Shown here piece by piece: positions 47,370 through 58,400 of a DNA stretch of 64,000 bases (the stretch's first letter is position 1; each line of letters starts with the position of its first letter). The translations under genes and the position numbers were made by a program. The stretch comes from Eurosta solidaginis (lineage: Eukaryota; Arthropoda; Insecta; Diptera; Tephritidae): the NCBI RefSeq assembly GCF_040869045.1, contig NC_090321.1, positions 78,959,183-79,023,182 on the forward strand, in the 5' to 3' direction. The notes beneath the pieces are model-generated. The model did no database searches, was not told where the DNA came from, and saw nothing but the letters and a program-made list of their open reading frames with translations.

Positions 47370-50300
47370 TCACGCTGGATTCACCACCATGTCGAGCTTG
47401 GCCAGCTTTGATGCAGGACGATGAACCGAGCCAGTAGGTGTCAGCACGTCTGCCCTCCGAACTTGACCATCCTTGCCAGGGTATGTCCTTTGGATCCTGC
47501 CACGACGCCACTCTTTCCTTGGCTCGTTGGGGTCACAAAGTAGTACCAAGTCCCCTTCTCGCAGCGGGTCTGTAGGCGAACACCACTTTGACCGCCTGGT
47601 CAGTGTTGGCAAGTATTCATCTACCCATCTCTTCCAGAATCGATCTCGCATCTGCCTGACGATATGCCACTGCTTACGTAGTGAACAGTACTTCTCCGGC
47701 GGCTCCATGCAGCTTGGAGTTTGCGCTGTGTTGGCGCTACCCAACAAAAAATGGTTGGGGGTTAAAGGCTCCTCTTGTTGTGGGTCAACGGGTAAATGCG
47801 TTAGTGGCCGAGAGTTCACTATATTCTCAGCATCAATGAACAAACTCTGAAACGCGTGCTCCTTTGGATGTATCTCTTTCATTGTATGACGTAGTACCTT
47901 CTTCACGCATTGCACCATGCGTTCCCAAGCACCCCCTGCCGATGGATTTTCAGGACAGTTAAATACCCACTCAACGCTCTTACTTGAGAGCTCGCTCTGT
48001 AATTCATAGCAATCAAACACATCTTTGAAGCGCTTTAACTCGCCGTCCACACCGACGAAATTTTTCCCATTATCCGATCGTATCCGCTTTGGAACCCCTC
48101 TTCTATTCATAAAGTTGCGTAACGCAAGGATACATGCGTCCGTTGAAAGGTCATGTGCAACCTCAAGGTGGATAGCCCTCATCGTCAGGCATGTGAACAA
48201 GGCCACCCATCTCTTCTCTGTGCGTCTCCCAACTGTGACGCTTACGGGCCCAAAGTAGTCCAAGCCGGTGTACGTGAACGGTTTCACATATGGAGTTACT
48301 CGATCCTCCGGAAGTTGTCCCATCTGCGGTGCCTGCGGCTTCGCCCTCTTAATTTTGCATGTATTACACCCTGCTATGACTCCACGAAGGACCTTTCTTA
48401 GATTCAGGATCCAAAACCTTTGTCGTATCATACAAATTTTCTCCTCGGTGTTCAAGTGCTTCATACGGCTATGCTCATGGGAGACGATAAGCTTTGTTAC
48501 GGGATGTTTTGGCGGTAGGATTATCGGATGTTTTGCGTCGTATGCCAACCAGCTGGCTTCATTCAAGCGACCACTGACCCGCAGGAGTCCATGAACGTCT
48601 ATGGACGGCGAAAGAGCGTACAGTGAACTGTTAGCTGGCACGGCGACGCCATTCTTCAACCGACTTATCTCGTCGGCAAAGGCTTCGTTCTGCACTTGGC
48701 GGCACAATAACTGCTCTGCTGATACAAGTTCTGAAGCAGTCAACCCGTATTGCAATGTACTGCTGACTTGTCGGGTGGTTATTTTGCAATTATTAATGAA
48801 GCGTAGGACCCAGGCGACGGCTCTTTTCAGTTTTATATACGCTGAAAACCTTTCAAAGTCAATACCGATTTGTTTAATAGCCAAAAGTGTAAATTTAGGG
48901 CGCAGTTCTTCATGATCCTCTGTAGCTATATCATTGGAAGTACCTGTTGGCCACTGACTTTCACGCCGATGCAAAAACGCTGGACCCGTATACCATCGAG
49001 AGGACGGGCCCACATTTACGTCTTTGTGAACTCGAGTGGCCTCGTCGGCAACGTTTTCCTTTGTGGGTACCCATCTCCAATCCGACGGCTTTGACACACT
49101 CAGAATTTCGGCGATTCGATGGGCTACGAAAGGTTTATAGCGGCAATGCTCACTGGCTAACCACTTGAGGACCGTCCTCGAGTCGCTCCAAAAGACAATT
49201 TTGTTTACTCGCGCTGTATGCTCCTCCACTATTGTCGACATCATGCGCGATCCCAGTAATGCCGCCTGCAACTCGAGTCTGGGTATGGAGAGCGGCTTCA
49301 GAGGTGCACTTCTAGTTTTGGCAAATACGATTGAAACGGCTACATCACCCGATGAGGTCTCCGACCTCCAATACGCTACAGCCGCAAAGGCATCCTCACT
49401 AGCGTCAACAAATACATGTAGTTGCAAGGACTCTGGCTTTCCTTTGTAGAAGTAGTGACGTGGAATTTGGCAGTCTGATACATTCAACATTTGTCTACGA
49501 AATTGGAACCAAATGGCGCTAACTTCCGGTGTAACTGGCTCATCCCACCCTAGATCTCGCTTCCATATCTCACGCATCATAAGCTTAGCTGTTATAGTTA
49601 AGTGGCTCAAGAGTCCCAATGGATCGAAAATGGACATTATTACACTCAACAGCAATCGTTTCGTTGGCGTAATATCACCACTGATTACAGATGCACAATA
49701 TCCATGAAATTCCGGCCGGTACGTAAATGTATCGCTTTGTGGTAGCCACGCCATCCCCAGAACCTTCTCCGATGTGTTGGATTCCTTTGACTTGATTGAC
49801 AATGCTGTGGTTTCACCATCCAATGCAGCAACAACTTCACGGGCGTTAGACATAAATTTCCGCAACTGAAAACTTGCACCTTTATGTATTTGACGAACCT
49901 GTTCCGAGATGTGTATGGCTTCGGAGACGGTATCGAAACTATCAACATAGTCATCAACGTAGTGGCGTTCGATTATAGCTTTAACTGCACGTCGATCATG
50001 ATTTGTATGTTCTAAAGCATTCCTCACTTTAACATAGTTGGCCGAACACGGGGAGCATGCCGCACCGAACGTCATGGCTATCATTTCGTAAACATCGGGA
50101 GCCTTCTGACCATCACCATCGCGCCACAAAAACCTCTGTGAGCAACGATCTTCCGGGCGCATTACGACTTGGTGAAACATCTCCTGAATATCTGCGCATA
50201 CTGCGACAGCACCTTCTCTTAAATGAAATAGAATTGACACCAGAGAGCGATACTGCTGAGGACCCTTAAGCAATTGGGAATTCAGCGAAACTCCATTTGA

Positions 50301-51062
50301 TGTCGCTGCTGCGTCGAACACCAATCGCAGTTTACCTGGCTTTTGGGGGTTTACCACCCCAAAGTGCGGAAGATACCAAGTCCTTGCCGTTGTTTCCGCG
50401 GCTTCACGTGGCAGCAGCTTACGCGCATAATTTTTGACGACATACGTTTCGATGATATTTTGGTAGGCCTTGCCAAATTCGTTATCCTTAGCCATACGTC
50501 GTTCGATGCCCACAAGGCGTCTCAATGCCATGCTGTAACTGTCTGGTAGCTCGATCCTGTCGTACTTCCACAACAACCCGGTTTGAAATCTATCATTCAA
50601 CTTCAATGTAGTTTCTTCAAGAATACGTTTTGCCCGCATATCATCTGCGCTTTCAATCGGCGGTGCAGCTCTTACTCCAAATGAATCGACGCTGAAATAG
50701 TCCTTTATCATATTGTGCATCTGGCAGTCTGATGCGTTGACGTGAAGGCAAGACAGCTTCCTTGGGGGCGGGGTGGTCGACGGTCCAAATATGACACAAC
50801 CGAGATCTGTAAACGCTGCGTATGGTCCCTCCTGGTTCGTCATCGTGGCCCGGATAGGCAGACCGAGATGGCAGTGGTCTAGTCCAATTAAAACTTTAGG
50901 CGTTACGTTTTGATACGGCTGTACCGGCATTTTACCTTGATACCTTTCGACATTACGGATATCACTCTGACTGAGGCTTTGCATTGGCAAGTTTAAATTG
51001 GCCATGGACGTTCCGTGGCATATGACGTTTCTGCATTCCCAAACCACTGACAAACAAATCAA
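47370..51062 (-). CDS. BEL/Pao pol: RT, RNase H, integrase
   Basis: 1230 open codons with all pol domains. RT: LRLVFDAAATSNGVSLNSQL, CADIQEMFHQV, HYVDDYVDS. RNase H: LHVFVDASEDAFAAVAYW, KPLSIPRLELQAALL, FWSDSRTVLKWL. Integrase zinc region: HSRMKHLNTEE, CNTCK. Catalytic D-D-E: GLDYFGPV, RSDNGKNFVG, GGAWERMV. A DUF5641-like C-terminus follows (KEWRRGRIQRTYPGKDG). No stop or frameshift within pol. The annotated ATG is probably not used: the frame overlaps the gag-protease ORF by 101 bp, and residues before LPMQSLSQSD look non-native. Expression would need a +1 shift from gag, or the shift is a mutation. Confidence 0.93.
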   Translation of the reverse strand: MICLSVVWECRNVICHGTSMANLNLPMQSLSQSDIRNVERYQGKMPVQPYQNVTPKVLIGLDHCHLGLPIRATMTNQEGPYAAFTDLGCVIFGPSTTPPPRKLSCLHVNASDCQMHNMIKDYFSVDSFGVRAAPPIESADDMRAKRILEETTLKLNDRFQTGLLWKYDRIELPDSYSMALRRLVGIERRMAKDNEFGKAYQNIIETYVVKNYARKLLPREAAETTARTWYLPHFGVVNPQKPGKLRLVFDAAATSNGVSLNSQLLKGPQQYRSLVSILFHLREGAVAVCADIQEMFHQVVMRPEDRCSQRFLWRDGDGQKAPDVYEMIAMTFGAACSPCSANYVKVRNALEHTNHDRRAVKAIIERHYVDDYVDSFDTVSEAIHISEQVRQIHKGASFQLRKFMSNAREVVAALDGETTALSIKSKESNTSEKVLGMAWLPQSDTFTYRPEFHGYCASVISGDITPTKRLLLSVIMSIFDPLGLLSHLTITAKLMMREIWKRDLGWDEPVTPEVSAIWFQFRRQMLNVSDCQIPRHYFYKGKPESLQLHVFVDASEDAFAAVAYWRSETSSGDVAVSIVFAKTRSAPLKPLSIPRLELQAALLGSRMMSTIVEEHTARVNKIVFWSDSRTVLKWLASEHCRYKPFVAHRIAEILSVSKPSDWRWVPTKENVADEATRVHKDVNVGPSSRWYTGPAFLHRRESQWPTGTSNDIATEDHEELRPKFTLLAIKQIGIDFERFSAYIKLKRAVAWVLRFINNCKITTRQVSSTLQYGLTASELVSAEQLLCRQVQNEAFADEISRLKNGVAVPANSSLYALSPSIDVHGLLRVSGRLNEASWLAYDAKHPIILPPKHPVTKLIVSHEHSRMKHLNTEEKICMIRQRFWILNLRKVLRGVIAGCNTCKIKRAKPQAPQMGQLPEDRVTPYVKPFTYTGLDYFGPVSVTVGRRTEKRWVALFTCLTMRAIHLEVAHDLSTDACILALRNFMNRRGVPKRIRSDNGKNFVGVDGELKRFKDVFDCYELQSELSSKSVEWVFNCPENPSAGGAWERMVQCVKKVLRHTMKEIHPKEHAFQSLFIDAENIVNSRPLTHLPVDPQQEEPLTPNHFLLGSANTAQTPSCMEPPEKYCSLRKQWHIVRQMRDRFWKRWVDEYLPTLTRRSKWCSPTDPLREGDLVLLCDPNEPRKEWRRGRIQRTYPGKDGQVRRADVLTPTGSVHRPASKLAKLDMVVNPA

Positions 51063-53760
51063 CCAAGGCGACGGGCTGATTTACGGCGTTACCTCCAAGC
51101 CATTGAATTTCTACGTGACGTTTTTCGGCGCGAAGTCCAAGTTCCTTTACTAAAGAGTCGTCCATCATCGTAATCGATGATCCTTCATCGAGTAGTGCAT
51201 ACGTATTGAGTCGCTTATTTGGTCCATAGAGCGTAACAGGAATCACTCTAAATAGCAGATTTGCATTAGCGCGTGCGGAGCAGTTGAGGACCGGATTGTT
51301 AGGGCTTGGTGATTCAGGCGCTTGAGATTTGGCTGGCTGATCACCCTGACACTCATGCAACAAACGATTGTGGAACTTAGAGCAACCTTTCACTGAACAA
51401 GGTTTGCGGCGGCGGCAGTCGCGAGTAGAGTGACCAGGCCAAAGACAGCTAAAACAAAGACGTAATCGTTTTACCAGTTTCCAGCGCTCCGGTACATTGG
51501 CTTCGAGCAGACGTCGACACTCAGTAGATTTATGATCACCTTGACAAACGATGCATTTGGTAGTACGTTGTTCGCCGGCTGTATGCAATACTGCGCGTCG
51601 TTTAGATTCTTTTGCATCACTAGTCTGGACCATCTGTACGAAGCTCGCAACCTCAGTTAACCATTCACTAAAATTTACTATGGTTGGAAATGGCCGAATA
51701 GAAGAAGAATGACGAGCCCAATCCAATTGTTTATTAAGAGGAAGCTTCGCTATTAGTTCGTCCAATAAGGTTGGATTGGCCAAATGTTTATCTTCACCTA
51801 TAGACTGAAGGAAAACTGTAAGGTTCTTAGTTGTGGTTGCGAACGAGACTAATTTGCCAATATAAGCTTCTGAGATAGGTATAACTTTGAGTTGGCTCCG
51901 AATGAGCTGCTCAGGACGACCGAACCTAAAGCGTAGTTGCTCAATAATAAAATTCACATTGCTTGGGTGTATTAATAGGGACTTAACTACCTCCCTAGCT
52001 TCCCCTTTAAGGCATTTGTTAAGACGCTGGTTATTTTCAAAACTGGAATAATTATAGGCCGCCGTCGACTCTGTGAATGCTGCATAAAATATGGGCCAGT
52101 CCTCCGCTTGACCTGAAAACAATGGTAAATCTAACAATTTCCTGGGTGGTGGCATGTAATTTATTGGCGGGGTATGGCTTGACAAGTTCGCTCGTAAGTT
52201 ATGAGCGGAGGTGACGACCGGTGCGCTGGTATTGGATACACCATAATGTTGAGCCATGCTAGGTGACCAGGATGACCGACCATAGCACGACGTGGAGCTC
52301 GACGAAACGGTATGCGGGGCTTCATGTGAGGCGCTATATGACTCGCCTACTAATTGGGTCAGGGTACCATCAGGAGTAGCAATGTAGCTGGGCTGAATAA
52401 TTGTTGCATAGTTGGCTGGCTGCTCATTCAACGAAGCTGTTGAATTCACTATATATGGCTGCTCATTTGCTGGCGATGCACTCTTCGATACTGGTTGCCC
52501 GACGTGAGGCCTATGCGACCCCATGGTACCACTGCCCGATACTATACTACCGATCGACTCAATGAATTTATTGTGCGTTGGAGTGGCTACCTGCGCAGCC
52601 GGCGTCACGACACATTGGTGATGCGTATATGTATTTGCTGCTACTGTACGTTGGCGTTCGGTATCTGCGATTTTAACTTCTGCTTGCCTAAGTTGCAGCT
52701 CCAATCTAGAAATTTGTTGTTGCATTGCTAAAAGAATATTAACTTGCGATGCGTTATACGTATTTTTGCACACTGCTGTAGCGGCACTGCTGGCGTTCCA
52801 CGGCGCAGAGACGTTGGCAGAGGATTCTACGGATCCGGCGGCGGCATTGGAGTTAACAAATGAAGCAATGTTAGCGTTAACAGAAGTGGCAGTGTTTCCA
52901 TTAACAGAGGCGGCGGCGTTGACGTTGGTAACAGCGCTAGCATCGGCAGAGGCAGCGGCGTTGATGTTGGCAAAGCTGGCAGCGTTTCTATTGGCAGAGG
53001 CGGCGGCGTATATGTTGGCAGAGCTGGCAGCGTTTCCATCAGCAGAGGCGGCGGCGTTGACGTTGGCAGAGGTGGTAGCGTCAGACAAGGAGACGATCTT
53101 ATGTACGTCGACTATGACCGGGGTGGTGATACCCGGACCAACACTGACATGGGCATTATTATAATTAGTGGAAAGTTCGCTTACCTGGTAAATCGGGCTA
53201 GGACTTGGTTCAAAAATATTAACATTCATATGTGATGTACTTGTTGTTGTTGGCATGGCGGCAAATATACTGGTTGGCTGAGCGTTATATGGCGGCGCGC
53301 TTGTGGGAGCACTAGGTGGCGACATAGTAGCAGTGGACGGCGGCGCACTGGATGGCATTTTGTTGGAAACACTTGACATATTTGACTGGACACATGACGG
53401 CACTACAAACGGTGTACTGATAGGTGGAGTACACGACGCATGTGATGACGTATTACATGACGAGACATTTACGGGTACACTGGGCACGACAATCGAAGTT
53501 CCGGTGGCTAGTACACATGACTGATTCAACGACATATTACTTGGCACATCTAGTGGAGCGCTATGTAGGGGTGCGCTTACCGATATACTTTGAGTACTAG
53601 ATTGTGTCACATTTGATTGTGCAGTCGGTGCATTTAATTTAGACATAGCATTTGACTTAGACGATACAGTCTCAACTTTAGTAGTGGCGGCACTCTTCAT
53701 TTTGTTGCCTTCTGGCTGAAGGCGCGGACTTCGGCGTACCGGTGACCTCTGCACATACAT
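50962..53760 (-). CDS. BEL/Pao gag-protease
   Basis: 932 codons. Residues about 25-340 are low-complexity Ser/Pro/Asn/Ala, including tandem repeats of the type NAAASADGNAASSAN. A coiled coil follows (LLAMQQQISRLELQLRQAEV), then the DUF1759-type capsid region (LPLFSGQAEDWPIFYAAF, LKGEAREVVKSLL), zinc knuckles (CIVCQGDHKSTEC, CFSCLWPGHSTRDC) and a protease with YALLDEGSSITMMDDS (catalytic D). It ends in 20 or so residues out of register with the family; the conserved continuation is in the pol frame. Confidence 0.9.
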   Translation of the reverse strand: MYVQRSPVRRSPRLQPEGNKMKSAATTKVETVSSKSNAMSKLNAPTAQSNVTQSSTQSISVSAPLHSAPLDVPSNMSLNQSCVLATGTSIVVPSVPVNVSSCNTSSHASCTPPISTPFVVPSCVQSNMSSVSNKMPSSAPPSTATMSPPSAPTSAPPYNAQPTSIFAAMPTTTSTSHMNVNIFEPSPSPIYQVSELSTNYNNAHVSVGPGITTPVIVDVHKIVSLSDATTSANVNAAASADGNAASSANIYAAASANRNAASFANINAAASADASAVTNVNAAASVNGNTATSVNANIASFVNSNAAAGSVESSANVSAPWNASSAATAVCKNTYNASQVNILLAMQQQISRLELQLRQAEVKIADTERQRTVAANTYTHHQCVVTPAAQVATPTHNKFIESIGSIVSGSGTMGSHRPHVGQPVSKSASPANEQPYIVNSTASLNEQPANYATIIQPSYIATPDGTLTQLVGESYSASHEAPHTVSSSSTSCYGRSSWSPSMAQHYGVSNTSAPVVTSAHNLRANLSSHTPPINYMPPPRKLLDLPLFSGQAEDWPIFYAAFTESTAAYNYSSFENNQRLNKCLKGEAREVVKSLLIHPSNVNFIIEQLRFRFGRPEQLIRSQLKVIPISEAYIGKLVSFATTTKNLTVFLQSIGEDKHLANPTLLDELIAKLPLNKQLDWARHSSSIRPFPTIVNFSEWLTEVASFVQMVQTSDAKESKRRAVLHTAGEQRTTKCIVCQGDHKSTECRRLLEANVPERWKLVKRLRLCFSCLWPGHSTRDCRRRKPCSVKGCSKFHNRLLHECQGDQPAKSQAPESPSPNNPVLNCSARANANLLFRVIPVTLYGPNKRLNTYALLDEGSSITMMDDSLVKELGLRAEKRHVEIQWLGGNAVNQPVALVDLFVSGLGMQKRHMPRNVHGQFKLANAKPQSE

Positions 53761-54211
53761 ACACAGGCAATTTATGTGTTATCCAATAGATTGGGAAATA
53801 AAGATGTCGCGTAGCAAACAATTCGGATTTGGGATGAACATGAATTGCCAGAAGATTGAAACTATGTTCAAGTTCGTATATTCAAGCTTATTCCAGCTTA
53901 TTCAAGCATATTCAAGTTTATTTCTGTGTAAAAAAGGTTATGTAACATTCAATTTGACAATAAATTAGACACATTACTTACCCCAGTATCTTTCTCCGTC
54001 CGTTCGCTACGCGTGGTAATTTTCCAATGACGGAATTTTGTAGATCAATTTATACCGCTCAACGTAACGGAATATGCGAATGACGGAACAAAGAAGAAAG
54101 AAATGGGGTGAGCAAAGGACAACTAAACAGAGATGCATTTGTGGTGAAGTATGCATTTGGTAACTTAAGGTTGCCATCTAGTTTACATTTCAAATAATTC
54201 AATCTATTACA
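53761..54211 (-). repeat. 5' LTR and leader of the young BEL/Pao element
   Basis: On the minus strand the LTR begins TGTAATAGATTG at 54211. A TATA-like TATAAAT lies at about 54048-54054. The LTR end and primer-binding site are not resolved. The outer 146 bp equal the truncated 3' LTR, so the true LTR is longer than 146 bp. Confidence 0.7.
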
Positions 54212-54607
54212 GGCCGTTTTATTTTCCGAAGCGTTGTTCCTAAGTTTAATATTGGACTTATGGCCGGAAACCCTTGTCTTTAATTTTAATTTAGTTGTGC
54301 CCACATATACCTTCTCGCATAAGTGAGACCCGTCACCGTTGCATGGGATTCTGTATATTACGTTGGATTTCTCATCCTTTGGAATTCTGTCCTTTGTATT
54401 ACTGTAAATTTGTTTCAATGTATTGTTGTATGTGAACGCTATTTTGACCTTTTCTTTGTCATATAAATCCGATCTCTTGATCCTCTCTGCTATTCTTGGA
54501 ACATAGGTTATCGCTTTGTATATTCGGTTATTTGCTTCTTCGGGTTTACGTTCATTACGTTCTCTGGTATAGAAGATGGCTTCAGACTGAAGCCGAAATA
54601 TTGACAA
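54212..54607 (-). pseudogene. Penelope-like element fragment with GIY-YIG domain
   Basis: The minus strand encodes YVPRIAERIKRSDLYDKEKV, KIAFTYNNTLKQIYSNTKDR and KSNVIYRIPC, then VYVGTTKLKLKTRVSGHKSN. This is the linker and GIY-YIG endonuclease start of Penelope-like retroelements (here YVG instead of YIG). The BEL element is inserted right after it; the rest of the domain is not found on the other side. Confidence 0.8.
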
Positions 54608-54734
54608 ATTAAAAAAACCAATGAAATTTTAAACATTGTGTTTTATTTAACCACGGCCTTTAAGCTCATTATTATTAACATAACATAAACGCATAAGGCT
54701 ATAAAAATTACCAAAAAAGTTTTTTTTTTCAATT

Positions 54735-55114
54735 AAAAAAAAAAAAAATCGGCCCACTCCGGGATTAGTGGGGATGATTGCAGAATTGATTGAAGTTTTT
54801 TATGAGAAATAAAAAATAGTGAAATTCGAAAAATTACAAAAAAAACTTTAAAAATGTTTTTGTATTTTTTCCGAAAAGTACATTTAAAAACAAATTTAAA
54901 AAAAGATCCCAATCGGTCAATTTTTGAAAAAGTTATAGCATTTTGAAAACAAAAACCGTGTTTCTTTAAAACTTCATAACTTTTTTTGAGTTGGATGAAA
55001 AAATTTTAAAAAATTCTGAAAAACGTCTCTCGTAAGCTAGAAAAAGAAGAAAAACTTTCAGCCAATTCTAAAGGGGTCGGGTTCAAAATTGGTCGAAATG
55101 GGATGGAATACCCC
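54735..55114. mobile_element. Palindromic AT-rich element, right part
   Basis: Inverse of the left arm at 46609-46990: GGGATTAGTGGGGATGATTG matches CAATCATCCCCACTAATCCC, and it ends GGGATGGAATACCCC. I infer it is the far arm of the element at 46609, split by the retroelement insertions. Confidence 0.7.
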
Positions 55115-55158
55115 ATATATATTCAAAAATATTTACATATTTATACTGGTTGATTGCT

Positions 55159-56771
55159 TTAGCCGCTGGTGCTTTCATAGTAGCACAATGCTACTAAATG
55201 CATTTTGAAATTTTCGGGCAGTAATCTCATGTGATTATCTCGAAGCAAAGCTTTGAAGGAACTAAATGTTCTCTCAACATCTACAGATACCAAATGTGCC
55301 CAATTCAAAACATCAACTTCATTTATAGCTATATTTTCTGGTAATTCCACAAACTTATCACCATTCACAATTGCGGCAACTTTTTTATAACTTGCAGGCC
55401 TTGATTCAATTGGAATACTTTATAAAATGTTTCCAATATAATTAGGCCTGTTTTAAATTGTTTTCTATGTTGCTGAGAATTGCCAATAGATTGCCAATAG
55501 GTTCACCTATATAAATACAAACCAATAAATTAGAAACTTTATATATACGAGTAAACACAGGTATAAGAATAACACAATACCTCTTTTCTGAAGCATTTTG
55601 AAAGCATGTCCCTCGCTTAATGGGAAACCAAAATTTGCCTGGATATAAGCCAACTCCTCTTGGATGCCCTTATTTGCAAACAATCTTTTTCGCAAAAATA
55701 ATGCAGGCCGCATCGTCATCAAGACCTTCAACTATTTCTTTGATCTCGTTGAAGTTTTTTTGCAAAATAAGATGCTGCCTCAAGCCAAGTTCCCCAGCGC
55801 GTTAAAAACTTTGAAAGCAATTTTTTTTTAATCACAATATATGCATATATATTTTAAATATTTACAACTTATAGGTTGAGGAGGTAGAGGGAGATCCGGT
55901 TGCTTTTCTTTATTTAAAAACGAATTTTTGAGGGGCTTTTTGAAAATGCTTTTTTTACATTAGCGATTAAGGAGTCAACGTTTGCGTATTGGCTTCGAAG
56001 TTTTTCGCATATCCTGTGAACTCCGTGAGCAATACATGCAATATGGATTATTCGTGGGTAAAATAACTGAATCCCTACTACGCTTTTTTTCATATACGAT
56101 GCGGCATCTGTTACAAATATCAGCACTTTGTCTCGTTGAACTTTTTCTGGCTATAGAAGCTTCAAGGAATTATCAAAAAGCTTAGCAATTTATGAGGCAT
56201 TTGCTTTTGGAATTACTTCGGAGGTTAGGAGATACCCTCGACCACCTTGACGCAAAGGACCAACAACGGAATTGCAGACATATCTGCCGGCTTTGTCAGT
56301 AGACTCATCAGTTGATACAAAAATACTGCTATCTCCAATATTCGACCGAATTTCTTCTAAAACATTTTCGTAAACTTCCTTTAAATAATGTTTTCGCATA
56401 GTTGATTGATCAGGAACCTTCTTCTGGGCATATTTTGCCATAAACGATTTGAATTCCGTATGGTTAGCTTTGAATAATGGTATATTGCAGGCTACCATCA
56501 TTTTGGCGATATCTCGGAAAAATTCGTTAGAATCCGGTGTATTTAAAAATGAGGTAACAGGTCGCACCTTCGTAGAAAGTTTTAATGATACAGCTATTTT
56601 GTGCTTTTCCGTTTGTCGGTGATGTTGAATGTGGTGTTTCTTGTCGTGATTTACTTTAATTCCACAGTAAACACAAATTAATATTTTTCCATCAGTCGTA
56701 AGTATATTTGACCCCAATTCCTTTATATAACCGTTGACTTTTACGGAATTATAACAAATTGCTTTAGGCAT
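55159..56771 (-). pseudogene. hAT transposase, broken
   Basis: Transposase of the host hAT element at 46446-60511. From the ATG at 56771: MPKAICYNSVKV, a BED-like finger (ICVYCGIKV...HHIQHHRQTEKH), the first catalytic region (IFVSTDESTDKAGRYV), the second (LIFVTDAASYMKKS, CIAHGVHRICEKL), RWGTWLEAASYF, and the C-terminal dimerisation motif (VDVERTFSSFKALLRDNHMR). The architecture resembles CGBP1-like hAT families. Stops and frameshifts near 56190, 55914 and 55740 separate the pieces, so it is inactive. Confidence 0.85.
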
Positions 56772-56968
56772 TTTAATTGTTCGTAAAATACACACTCGAC
56801 TTTGATATACACACACAAATTTGAAATTGCAAACAACAACCGACTTTTCATGTCGGTGTTCACTGCGACAAGGAATTCACAATCAGCTGATAAGATGAAT
56901 TCCAGTGTTGTACAACATAAACTCGTGGTAATGAATAGATAGTGCCGTTTACACGTAGCAGACTTATG
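56772..56968. other. 5' region of the broken hAT transposase
   Basis: Short non-coding stretch of the hAT element between the transposase start and the inserted copy C. Confidence 0.4.
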
Positions 56969-58400
56969 CCCCTATTACCGTTCACAACTCAAATGTCGGT
57001 TGAGTTGTCTAGTCTAACAACTTTTTGTGGCATTACCGTTTACAACATTGTGTTGGTGTAGTTGTCAAAGACGTCAAAATCTTACAGCTGATTACTAAAT
57101 TAACGTTTTACAAGACGGTTCACCACCTAATTTTTAACAAAAATTTTCAAAGTTGGTATCAAAAGACACCATCGACCTCCGATTTAAGAATCCGAAAACA
57201 AAAATTAACAATTTTATTTCTAATAAAATCTAATTTCATGTGGTTGTTGTATTTTGCCAGATTTTTTGTACACACTAATGCAGAAAGGCTTTGGACCCAC
57301 CTAGGGTTATTTTGACAAAGGCCGCCAGCGCAGAAAGATGTTCTGTGCACAAAAAAACTATGGATCGGGCCTCATATTTCAGAGCATCTCGGGCCATTTT
57401 GTGGGTTTATGTAAATGTTTTTGACAGAAATAAAATTTTTAATTTCCGCTTTCGAATCCTAAAAACGGAGATCGAAACGCGTCTTTCGATACCACCTTTG
57501 ATAAGAGTTAGATGGTGCACGGGCTCAAAAACGTTACAAAAAAAAAAAAAAAAAAAATTTGAAGCCGGTAGTTAAACCTCTTTTAATCAAACAATAATCA
57601 ACAATTTTGTACACATTTATAGAAAAAACGTTTAAACGAAGGATTACATTGAATAACTTTTTGACTTTATGGAGCGCCACTCCGAAGTCGGACAGGGCTG
57701 GCCGCAGTTCGGATGCAGCTGTCAGTCCCATTGATACTAATTACTACTCCTGGGAATTCTGTTTTAGAGTAAAATACAATTTTTGCTATTTGGGTTTTAA
57801 TCCACTTCGCACAAATATGCTCCTCAATAATATCTAAAACCAGTCCAACACCAAAATCATTTCCACAGCATTTTTGATAGCTGCCATCATCAAGGAATCT
57901 GAGTGTGGCGCATAATTTTAAAATATGGGTACAGCCTTCCCTCGAAAGCGCTTGGGGAAATGGTCCTTAATTTTGTTTAGTAAGGAGCAAAATGCTTCCA
58001 TTCAAATCTGCAAAATAACTTCATTTGAAGCTCATCATTTGTCACCTAAGCAATTTCTTACCTGGTGCTAGGTAGTTCCAAGGGATTGGAATGATCACGC
58101 GAATGTTTTCCGTATTCGCGACATGTCAATCACCACCATTTTTGTCATTATAAAATAGATTTCATATAATATCCGCTTTGCTTTTAATAACAAAATCACT
58201 TTTGCAAATGCTAAAATTTCCGCACAAAAATTGATCACCTGTTCATTTATCTGTCAAATCATCACTTTCTGAAGTTGGCAACTCAATTCAACTTCAACTG
58301 CAATAAGTTGTAATTCGTAATACCAACCAGGAGTTGAGTTGTCTGAAAGTTGAGTTGTTTTAATTGCAACCCAACTAACTTGAGTTGTATACCGTAATAG
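56969..58400. mobile_element. CCTATTAC-TIR family, copy C (complete)
   Basis: Ends CCTATTACCGTTCACAACTC and TGAGTTGTATACCGTAATAGG are imperfect inverted repeats. It is 1.43 kb and non-coding. It supplies the reference for copies A and B. A target duplication is not clear (CC on each side at best). Confidence 0.8.

Noticed and set aside
47473..50549. Several plus-strand frames inside the BEL pol region
   Set aside because: They are antisense shadows of the well-supported minus-strand pol ORF.
54059..54607. One continuous 182-codon frame
   Set aside because: It is two things read together: a Penelope GIY-YIG fragment (54212-54607) and the BEL LTR (up to 54211).
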